A DNA stretch of 64,000 bases from Marinobacter panjinensis (GTDB lineage: Bacteria > Pseudomonadota > Gammaproteobacteria > Pseudomonadales > Oleiphilaceae). Shown piece by piece: positions 57,274 through 64,000 of this stretch; position 1 is the stretch's first letter; each line of letters begins with the position of its first letter. The DNA lies in assembly GCF_005298175.1 (NCBI RefSeq), contig NZ_SZYH01000001.1, positions 1,364,001 through 1,428,000 of the forward strand, in the 5' to 3' direction. A model generated the notes under the pieces. That model ran no database searches. It was not told where the DNA came from and saw only the letters and a program-made list of their open reading frames with translations. The position numbers and the translations under genes are program-made.

Positions 57274-58472
57274 TATCTACTCCTCCGAACGCCACTGTCT
57301 TGCCTGCCACGCAGTTCCTGCACAACCTGATCCGACAGGGTCTGGATATCGATATTGCTGCTGCCAGAGCCGGAATTATCCTGACTGTCGGAACCTGTGC
57401 CCGCCCTGTTGGTCAGCCTGTCCAGGGGCAGAAACATCATGTTGTCGCTGCTTTGCGTGTCCACCAGCACCTTGCTGGTTCTCGACAGAACACCTTCAAG
57501 GGCCTGGATGTACATGCGCTCACGGGTAACCTCCGGAGCTGTCTCGTACACACCGAGTACCGCCAGGAAGCGCGAGGTTTCACCACGGGCGCGCTCGATC
57601 ACCTCCTCCTTGTAGGCCGAGGCCTCTTCAGTCAGGCGCTGGGCCCGGCCACGAGCTTCAGGAACTACTTTATTGCGGTAGGTTTCCGCCTCTTCTTTCA
57701 ACTGCTGCTCATCTTCACGGGCACGCTGAACCTCCCGGAACGCGTCCTGCACCGCATCGGGTGGCTGGGTGCTCTCGACGTTGACACGGACGATTGACAA
57801 CCCGGTACCATACTCTTCCAGGAAGGTCTGAAGACGCTGTTCAACGCGAACAGCCAGCTCAGCACGCCCCTCTGTCAACACATCGTCCAGGGTCGAGCTG
57901 CCAACTTCATGGCGCAGTGCGCTGTCGGTCGCAAATGCCAGCGCTTGATTGGAATCGCGGACGTTGAGCACGTAGGCCCTGGCATCACCAACACGATATT
58001 GAACCTGCAGATCCACCGACACGAGATTCTCGTCCTGGGTCAACATCTGCCCGGTGGATTCCGTGTTTCGTACACTGGTCACCCTCACCAGGTTGACGTT
58101 GTCGATCAACGGAACCTTGAAACGCAGACCGGGGGGCTCAGTGCGACTGAACTCACCGAAGCGCAGCACAACCGCCCGTTCCTGCTCATTCACGGTGTAG
58201 AAGGACTGAAATACAACGTATCCAACAAAAATGATGGCTGCCAGGGCAAGGATCGCTCCAATACCGCCGGCACTGGAGCCTCCACCGGAGGAAGGTCCAC
58301 CGTTGCCTCCGGATTTGTTGCCCTTGCCACCCAGCAGCTTGTTAAGCTTGTCGAGGCCTTTTTTCAACGCCTCGTCGAGGTCTGGTGGACCCTGATCATT
58401 GCCGCCACGACCGCCACCGGTTCCCCAGGGGTCATTGTCATTGCGGTTTCCACCCGGTTCATTCCAGGCCAT
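57273..58472 (-). CDS. hflK: Protease modulator HflK
   Basis: HflK is the SPFH-family partner of HflC. The 399-residue protein has the Gly/Asn-rich cytoplasmic N-terminus (MAWNEPGGNRNDNDPWG), a membrane helix near residues 75-100 and the band-7 domain, with a Gln/Glu-rich helical tail. The start at 58472 with a GGAG site is the family N-terminus; the frame extends 12 codons further without homology. It is followed by hflC with translational coupling. Confidence 0.95.
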   Translation of the reverse strand: MAWNEPGGNRNDNDPWGTGGGRGGNDQGPPDLDEALKKGLDKLNKLLGGKGNKSGGNGGPSSGGGSSAGGIGAILALAAIIFVGYVVFQSFYTVNEQERAVVLRFGEFSRTEPPGLRFKVPLIDNVNLVRVTSVRNTESTGQMLTQDENLVSVDLQVQYRVGDARAYVLNVRDSNQALAFATDSALRHEVGSSTLDDVLTEGRAELAVRVEQRLQTFLEEYGTGLSIVRVNVESTQPPDAVQDAFREVQRAREDEQQLKEEAETYRNKVVPEARGRAQRLTEEASAYKEEVIERARGETSRFLAVLGVYETAPEVTRERMYIQALEGVLSRTSKVLVDTQSSDNMMFLPLDRLTNRAGTGSDSQDNSGSGSSNIDIQTLSDQVVQELRGRQDSGVRRSR

Positions 58473-58550
58473 AGTTTTCTCCGTTTCAAGCGTGTCGAAT
58501 GGCTGCAAATACTAGGGATTTATAAGCGCCCCGGCAATAGCACAGCCTGT

Positions 58551-59849
58551 CTATGTACGTTGCTCGTCAAGCTTTACGTCTTTTTCCCGAACGTCAGCCC
58601 GGCTCAGTAACTGTAACCAGTCCCGGTACTGAAGGCGCACTTCGATGATCGAGTTGCCGTCATCCCGGTGATTCTCGCTGAGCACGGACCCAGCCTGGTG
58701 CAAAAGCGCCCGCAGCTTGCCATCAGCCGGGCCCAGCACCAGAAATTGGTGAATCACATCTTCAGCGAGCCGTTCCACAATGGTATCGAACAGTCCATCG
58801 AGGCCTGCTCCGGTAACCGCTGAGACCCAGACCCGCACCGGTATGCCATCTTCGTTACGTTCAATTCGCGGCTCGAAGTTGTCCAGCAAATCAATCTTGT
58901 TGAATACCTGCAGTACAGGAATTTCGTCCGCCCCGATTTCCGTCAACACCTCTTCCACCTGCTCCATGTTCTCTTCGCGCCGACTGTCATGGCAGTCGAT
59001 GATATGCAGAAGAATGGATGCTTCCGTGGTCTCTTCCAGAGTGGCGCGGAAGGCTTCAACCAGTTTGTGGGGCAAATGACGGATAAACCCCACGGTATCG
59101 GCCATTACGACCGGCCCGATATCCGGAAGTTCCAGCCGCCTGAGTGTCGGGTCAAGGGTAGCAAACAGCTGATCTGCCGCATATACGGTGGAGGTGGTGA
59201 TGCGGTTGAACAGCGTAGACTTTCCGGCGTTGGTATAACCCACCAGCGATACCGTCGGGATATCTGCGCGCTTGCGGGCCCGGCGGCCCTGATTGCGTTG
59301 CTTGCGAACCTTTTCCAGCCGGCGGTGGATGGACTTGATCCGCTCTCGCAGCAGTCGCCTGTCGGTTTCCAACTGGGTTTCACCCGGGCCGCGCAGGCCG
59401 ATACCGCCCTTTTGCCGCTCAAGGTGGGTCCAGCCCCGGATCAGGCGGGTGGACATATGCTCCAACTGGGCCAGCTCTACCTGTAGCTTGCCCTCATGGG
59501 TGCGGGCACGCTGGGCAAATATATCCAGAATCACACCGGTGCGGTCAAGTACCCGGCACTGCAGCTCCCGCTCAATATTGCGTTCCTGACTGGGGCTCAG
59601 GGCATGATTGAACAGAACCACGTCGGCTTCGTTCGCGGCCACCGCATCACGGATCTCTTCCAGTTTGCCCTTGCCTACAAACAGCCTCGGGCTGGGTTGT
59701 TTCCGGGAGCCGGTAACAACACCAACGGGTTCAACCCCCGCGGACCAGACCAGTTCGCGAAATTCGCCCAGATCCTCGGACTCTTCATCGGAAGAAAACT
59801 CAATGTGAACGAGAATCGCCCGCTCACCAACCTTGGGACGCTCAAACAA
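58551..59849 (-). CDS. hflX: Ribosome-splitting GTPase HflX
   Basis: HflX is a GTPase that splits stalled 70S ribosomes, important in heat stress. The 432-residue protein has an N-terminal HflX domain (HIEFSSDEESEDLGEFRELVWSAGVEPVG), the linker with GLRGPGETQLETDRRL, and a G-domain with G1 GYTNAGKST, G3 DTVGFI and G4 NKID. It is downstream of hfq in the conserved order and separated by a possible terminator/attenuator. Confidence 0.95.
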   Translation of the reverse strand: MFERPKVGERAILVHIEFSSDEESEDLGEFRELVWSAGVEPVGVVTGSRKQPSPRLFVGKGKLEEIRDAVAANEADVVLFNHALSPSQERNIERELQCRVLDRTGVILDIFAQRARTHEGKLQVELAQLEHMSTRLIRGWTHLERQKGGIGLRGPGETQLETDRRLLRERIKSIHRRLEKVRKQRNQGRRARKRADIPTVSLVGYTNAGKSTLFNRITTSTVYAADQLFATLDPTLRRLELPDIGPVVMADTVGFIRHLPHKLVEAFRATLEETTEASILLHIIDCHDSRREENMEQVEEVLTEIGADEIPVLQVFNKIDLLDNFEPRIERNEDGIPVRVWVSAVTGAGLDGLFDTIVERLAEDVIHQFLVLGPADGKLRALLHQAGSVLSENHRDDGNSIIEVRLQYRDWLQLLSRADVREKDVKLDEQRT

Positions 59850-59911
59850 GTAGCAAAAACTCCGGATCAGTCAGGTTATAACAGTCAATACACCCGGCAA
59901 CAAAGCCGGGC

Positions 59912-59968
59912 ACAAAACAAACACCCGCGGCCCTCCAGGCCAGTTCAGGCCCATAGGGAGCGCGGGTG
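59912..59968 (-). terminator. Hairpin between hfq and hflX (partial terminator)
   Basis: On the minus strand CACCCGCG (59968-59961) pairs with CGCGGGTG (59929-59922), followed by TTTGTTTTGTG. A second small hairpin (CCCGGC...GCCGGG) follows. It could reduce readthrough from hfq into hflX, as is common between these genes. Confidence 0.6.
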
Positions 59969-59992
59969 GTAATACCGGCATTACCGGGTAAA

Positions 59993-60241
59993 TCAGTCCT
60001 CAGATTCTTCCCCACCTGGCGCCTGTGGCGGGATACGAACATTCCGCGCAGGGACCACTGTGGAAATGGCGTGCTTATAGACCATCTGGCTGACAGTGTT
60101 TTTCAGCAAAATCACGAACTGGTCGAAAGACTCAATCTGGCCCTGAAGCTTGATGCCATTGACCAGAAAGATGGAAACCGGAATGCGCTCCTTGCGTAAT
60201 GCATTGAGGTAAGGGTCTTGTAGAGAGTGCCCTTTTGACAT
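59993..60241 (-). CDS. hfq: RNA-binding protein Hfq
   Basis: Hfq is the Sm-like hexameric RNA chaperone that pairs small RNAs with mRNAs. The 82-residue protein has the Sm1/Sm2 core, including [33 protein letters not shown] and [12 protein letters not shown]. The C-terminal tail is short ([12 protein letters not shown]) compared with E. coli Hfq (102 residues). The ATG at 60241 gives the family start. It is downstream of miaA and upstream of hflX. Confidence 0.97.
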   Translation of the reverse strand: MSKGHSLQDPYLNALRKERIPVSIFLVNGIKLQGQIESFDQFVILLKNTVSQMVYKHAISTVVPARNVRIPPQAPGGEESED

Positions 60242-60281
60242 GTGTTTTCTCCTGTTTATAAGTAAAGGCAGATCGTCATTA

Positions 60282-61325
60282 TCAAGGTTTAAATGTGGTG
60301 CGAAATTCAATAATTTTCAAGGCAGTGTCTGACATAAGTTTGTCGCCACTGTCCAGCCAGTCCAAATCGGACCACTTTCGCAACCAGGTCAGCTGTCGCT
60401 TGGCGAGCTGCCGTGTAGCGGCAGAGCCTTTTTCCACCATGGTGCTGTAGTCGCTATCACCCGCCAGATGGGACCAGGCCTGTCGATAGCCGACACAACG
60501 CATGGAAGGCAGGCCGGGATGCAGATCGCCTCTGGCCATCAGCGCCCTGACCTCTTCGAGAAAACCGGCTCTCAGCATTGCCTGAAAACGCAGGTTGATT
60601 CTTTCATGGAGTACCCGCCTGTCAGCAGGGGCCATCGCAAGCTGCACCACAGTATACGGAAGAGTCGGCGTTTCGTCTGCCTGCCATTGGGTAAAATAGG
60701 TGTAATCCTCAACACCGCCCCTGTTGTTATCGCCGCTGGCGAGTTGGCTGCCGGGCTTCTTCTCCCATAGTGAGGAAATCGGGCGCCCGGTCAGGCGAAT
60801 CACTTCAAGGGCCCGGACCAGTCGTTGCCGGTTATTCTGGTGAATGAGTCTGGCTGCCACCGGGTCCCGCTCTTCCAGTTCGCGATGCAGGGCACCCCAC
60901 CCTTTTTCCAGCGCCTCCTGCTCCAGGACCTGCCGAATGCCTGGATCAGCGGAGGGCAGATCAGACATGCCGTGAAGCAAGGCCTTGAAATACATCATGG
61001 TGCCGCCCACCAACAGCGGGATCCGGCCGGCTGACGTAATTTCGGCCATTTCACGCAGGGCGTCACGGCGAAAATCCGCAGCAGAATAGGTGTCTGCCGG
61101 ATCACAGATATCAATCAACCGGTGAGGGGCCCGGGCGAGCTCCTCTGCTGAAGGTTTGGCGGTACCGATATCCATGCCCCGGTATATCATCGCCGAATCA
61201 ACACTGACGATATCGCAGGGCAGGCGACGGCAAAGCTCAATTGCCAGATCGGTCTTGCCGGAGGCGGTAGGGCCCATCAGGCATATGGCGGGGGGCCTGG
61301 CGCCATCAACAGTGAATGCCGTCAT
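60282..61325 (-). CDS. miaA: tRNA dimethylallyltransferase
   Basis: MiaA prenylates A37 of tRNAs that read UNN codons, the step before MiaB (encoded at 26-27.5 kb). The 347-residue protein has the P-loop [32 protein letters not shown] and [14 protein letters not shown]. The frame is open upstream into mutL; the ATG at 61325, 7 bases after the mutL stop, gives the family N-terminus. This amiB-mutL-miaA-hfq-hflX order is conserved. Confidence 0.96.
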   Translation of the reverse strand: MTAFTVDGARPPAICLMGPTASGKTDLAIELCRRLPCDIVSVDSAMIYRGMDIGTAKPSAEELARAPHRLIDICDPADTYSAADFRRDALREMAEITSAGRIPLLVGGTMMYFKALLHGMSDLPSADPGIRQVLEQEALEKGWGALHRELEERDPVAARLIHQNNRQRLVRALEVIRLTGRPISSLWEKKPGSQLASGDNNRGGVEDYTYFTQWQADETPTLPYTVVQLAMAPADRRVLHERINLRFQAMLRAGFLEEVRALMARGDLHPGLPSMRCVGYRQAWSHLAGDSDYSTMVEKGSAATRQLAKRQLTWLRKWSDLDWLDSGDKLMSDTALKIIEFRTTFKP

Positions 61326-61332
61326 GGAAACG

Positions 61333-63240
61333 TTAACGCCCCCGCAGGAACAGCTTGTCCAGCTCGGACAGCGTGACCACGGTCCAGGTAGGCCGGCCAT
61401 GGTTGCACTGGCCACTTCGCTCCGTGGCCTCCATGTCTCGCAACAAGGTGTTCATTTCGGGGATGGTCAACTGCCTGTTTGCTCTTACCGAACCATGGCA
61501 GGCCATGGTGCCGAGCAGTTCGTGGGTGACGGCTTCGACACGGTCGCTTTCGCCATTCTCAATCAGGTCCGACAGCACATCCCGCACCAGTTGCTCGGTG
61601 TCAGCACCCCGCAACAGGGCCGGAACCTGGCGAACGGCCAGGGTTTCCGGACCAATCCGCTCAACTCTGAGCCCCAGCTGCAAAAGCTCCTCTCCATGGG
61701 TTTCCGCCAGCGCTGCCTCCTTCTGGCTGACTGCCAGTGACACCGGCACCAGAAGTGGCTGACTCTTGAGGTCCTGGGCTTCCAGTGCCCGCTTCATGCG
61801 TTCGTAAGTGATGCGCTCGTGAGCCGCGTGCATATCAACCACAATCATGCCCTGGCGGCTCTGGGCGAGGATATATATGCCATGCAGTTGAGCAATGGCG
61901 TAACCCAGCGGCGGTTCATCGGCACTGCTCTGTGGTGGCGTAGGCGACGCTACCGCCAGTTCGCCGGTATCAGCCATGGCAGGCTGGCCATTCACACCAC
62001 CACCCTGATTGAGGGACTGATAGAACGCCATCTGGTCGCGGGCCTGCCACTCATGCTGCGGTGGCCGCTGGCTACCGGAAAAACCGGCAGGCTGCTGCCC
62101 GGGTGCTCCTGCAAACGGATCAGTAGCTGGCCGAGGGTTCACGTCGGACATGGCAACCTGGGTGCCATAACCACCTGAAACCCCGCCAGATTCGCGCCCA
62201 TGGGACTCGGCCACGGCGCCCCTCAGATGATCGTCCGGCCGCACATCTGCCAATGCCTTGTGAAGGGTGCGGAAGATGAAATCATGAACCAGGCGTCCGT
62301 CGCGGAAACGCACCTCGTGCTTGGTGGGGTGAACATTCACGTCCACGTTGGCAGGGTCCACTTCCAGGTACAGTACGAAGGCCGGGTGCCGGTTGTTATA
62401 GAGCACATCCCGGTATGCCTGACGGACCGCATGAGCCACCAGCCGATCGCGGATAACCCGCCCGTTGACGAAAAAGTACTGGAGGTCCGCCTGGCTGCGG
62501 GAAAAGGTAGGCAGCGCTACCCAGCCCCAGAGTTTCAGCCCCGTGGCCTCGGCATCAATCACCACGGCATTGTCGATGAACTGCTGCCCACACAGGGAAC
62601 CGATCCGACGCTCACGGTCCAGGGGATTTTCCGCTGGCCGCAGGCTCTGGACCACCCGCTGGTTATGGCGGAGCGTGAAACCGGTATCAAAACGGCTCAG
62701 GGCCTGACGCCGGACGCACTCGTCCACATGATTGAATTCGGTTTTTTCGGTACGGAGAAACTTTCTGCGGGCCGGCGTATTAAAAAACAGGTCCCGGACT
62801 TCCACCGTCGTTCCCACAGGGTGGGCGGCCGGCGAGATGCTGGCATCCATATCGCGCCCTTCCACCTCCACCCTGGAGGCCGCCTCCTGGCGTTCGGTGC
62901 GCGAGGTTAACGCCAGCCGGGAAACGGAACTGATGCTCGCCAGGGCCTCACCGCGAAAACCGAGGGACGCAACGGCTTCAAGATCATCCAGGTTCTCGAT
63001 CTTGCTGGTTGCGTGCCGGCTGAGGGCCAGAGGAAGATCGACTTCGTCGATACCGCTGCCGTCGTCACGAACCCGGATGAGCTTGACACCACCCTGCTCG
63101 ATCTCGATATCAACCCGGCGAGCGCCGGCGTCGAGCGCGTTTTCTACCAGTTCCTTGACGACCGAAGCCGGGCGCTCAACCACCTCGCCGGCAGCAATCT
63201 GGTTTGCCAGGCGCGGAGTCAGTAATCGAATGGAGGGCAT
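61333..63240 (-). CDS. mutL: DNA mismatch repair protein MutL
   Basis: MutL is the GHKL-ATPase matchmaker of mismatch repair. The 635-residue protein begins [37 protein letters not shown], with the Bergerat-fold motifs ([16 protein letters not shown]). A long variable Gly/Gln/Pro-rich linker (about residues 340-440) precedes the C-terminal dimerisation domain, containing [10 protein letters not shown] and a final [13 protein letters not shown]. It lacks the DQHA(X)2E(X)4E endonuclease motif, as expected in bacteria with MutH. It lies between the amidase and miaA. Confidence 0.96.
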   Translation of the reverse strand: MPSIRLLTPRLANQIAAGEVVERPASVVKELVENALDAGARRVDIEIEQGGVKLIRVRDDGSGIDEVDLPLALSRHATSKIENLDDLEAVASLGFRGEALASISSVSRLALTSRTERQEAASRVEVEGRDMDASISPAAHPVGTTVEVRDLFFNTPARRKFLRTEKTEFNHVDECVRRQALSRFDTGFTLRHNQRVVQSLRPAENPLDRERRIGSLCGQQFIDNAVVIDAEATGLKLWGWVALPTFSRSQADLQYFFVNGRVIRDRLVAHAVRQAYRDVLYNNRHPAFVLYLEVDPANVDVNVHPTKHEVRFRDGRLVHDFIFRTLHKALADVRPDDHLRGAVAESHGRESGGVSGGYGTQVAMSDVNPRPATDPFAGAPGQQPAGFSGSQRPPQHEWQARDQMAFYQSLNQGGGVNGQPAMADTGELAVASPTPPQSSADEPPLGYAIAQLHGIYILAQSRQGMIVVDMHAAHERITYERMKRALEAQDLKSQPLLVPVSLAVSQKEAALAETHGEELLQLGLRVERIGPETLAVRQVPALLRGADTEQLVRDVLSDLIENGESDRVEAVTHELLGTMACHGSVRANRQLTIPEMNTLLRDMEATERSGQCNHGRPTWTVVTLSELDKLFLRGR

Positions 63241-63259
63241 GCTACCGGGATACCTCGTT

Positions 63260-64000
63260 TCAGGATGCGGGAATACGAATGGTTTGCCCTACCATAACAC
63301 GGTCATCATTGAGGCCGTTATACTGCATCAGTTCGCTGACGCTTGTCTGATTCTCCTTCGCGAGCCCCGAGAGTGTATCCCCCCTGCGGATGCGATACTG
63401 GCTGACACTTCCTGCGCCCTGACTGTTCTGTTTCTGCCACGCCAACAAGGTACCCGGGGGCGGTGTTTTCTGGAAATAGTCATCGATACCTTCGAAAACC
63501 GCTCTGGAGAGCTTTTCGCGATACCAGGAACTGGACAGGTTCTGCTCTTCCTTGGGGTTCGATATGAACCCGGCCTCAACAAGGATCGACGGAATATCCG
63601 GCGACTTCAGCACGGCAAATGCAGCTTGCTCAACGCCCTTCTTGTGGAGCTTGGCCACACTGCCAAGCCTGCCAAGGATGGAGCTACCCACACCAAGACT
63701 GGAATTGATGCTGGCCGTCATAGAAAGATCCAGCAGAACACCCGCCAGCATCTCGTCACGACCATCCAGCGAAACGCCACCAGCCCCACCAATCAGGTCC
63801 GACCGGTTTTCGCTTTTCGCCAGCCAACGGGCCGTTTCACTGGTGGCGCCCCGTTGCGACAGCGCAAACACCGAGGCGCCCCTTGGCTGCGGCGTACGGA
63901 ACGCATCTGCGTGAACGGAAACAAACAGATCCGCATTGTGCTTTCGGGCAAGCAACGTGCGACTGCGGAGGTCGATGTAGTAGTCGCCGTTACGAGTAAG
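63260..64000 (-). CDS. N-acetylmuramoyl-L-alanine amidase, AmiB/AmiC type (5' end outside window)
   Basis: A cell-wall amidase cleaving the amide between N-acetylmuramic acid and L-alanine to separate daughter cells. The visible part is the end of the Amidase_3 domain (FVSVHADAF, and [15 protein letters not shown] with the catalytic Glu) followed by one LysM domain ([20 protein letters not shown]...VGQTIRIP). The reading frame remains open to the window edge at 64000 with family sequence ([14 protein letters not shown]), so the TTG at 63955 is internal and the N-terminal AMIN part is missing. Position before mutL and the C-terminal LysM suggest AmiB. Confidence 0.92.
   Translation of the reverse strand, partial: LTRNGDYYIDLRSRTLLARKHNADLFVSVHADAFRTPQPRGASVFALSQRGATSETARWLAKSENRSDLIGGAGGVSLDGRDEMLAGVLLDLSMTASINSSLGVGSSILGRLGSVAKLHKKGVEQAAFAVLKSPDIPSILVEAGFISNPKEEQNLSSSWYREKLSRAVFEGIDDYFQKTPPPGTLLAWQKQNSQGAGSVSQYRIRRGDTLSGLAKENQTSVSELMQYNGLNDDRVMVGQTIRIPAS

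Overview
The window is a contiguous piece of a gammaproteobacterial chromosome. Gene content and order (rpoN-hpf-ptsN-rapZ-npr; yhdP-rng-maf-mreDCB next to gatCAB; ybeZ-ybeY-corC-lnt; leuS-lptE-holA; bioBFHCD; cmoAB; amiB-mutL-miaA-hfq-hflX-hflK-hflC-hisZ-purA) match the Pseudomonas/Marinobacter/Alteromonadales part of the class. The moderate GC content, the protein sequences and the mosaic of intergenic palindromes make a Marinobacter-like marine bacterium my best guess. That is an inference; no rRNA gene is present to confirm it. I saw no tRNA or rRNA gene, no insertion sequence, no prophage and no CRISPR array.

Layout. 1-3419: end of rpoN (cut by the window edge), hpf, then the nitrogen-PTS genes ptsN, rapZ and npr. 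3526-5524: magnesium transporter mgtE and ribosome factor darP. 5537-14823 (minus): a nitrilase-family hydrolase, yhdP, rng, maf and the cell-shape genes mreD, mreC, mreB. 15197-18473: gatCAB. 18958-23837: rimO, a PilZ protein, and cysD-cysN for sulfate activation. 24199-27552: yejK, trmH, miaB. 27953-31791: ybeZ-ybeY-corC-lnt operon. 32028-37065: a zinc-ribbon gene, then leuS-lptE-holA. 37165-42145: a small helical protein, an endonuclease-I-like exported protein and two acyl-CoA dehydrogenases. 42384-43344: two small genes of uncertain role. 43396-48780: the biotin operon (minus) and comF. 48790-53611: an L-2-hydroxyglutarate-oxidase-like gene, srkA flanked by two unknown membrane-anchored proteins, and cmoA-cmoB. 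53637-64000 (minus): purA, hisZ, hflC, hflK, hflX, hfq, miaA, mutL and an AmiB/AmiC-type amidase (cut by the window edge).

The coding part is mostly housekeeping. The striking non-coding feature is three families of structured intergenic repeats. Family A (five copies) has a long outer stem whose sequence differs completely from copy to copy but is self-complementary within each copy. It encloses two small hairpins with a conserved CATCC(A/C/G)TG apex. Family B (two copies) has a conserved core inside copy-specific arms. Family C is GTAG-tagged REP palindromes, usually in inverted pairs. Other points of note are a CysN with a remnant of an APS-kinase domain that has lost its P-loop, an endonuclease-I homologue without the catalytic Glu-His, an mreC whose only sensible start is ATT, a BirA-like operator on the bioB -35 box, and two overlapping PsrA-like sites before an acyl-CoA dehydrogenase gene.
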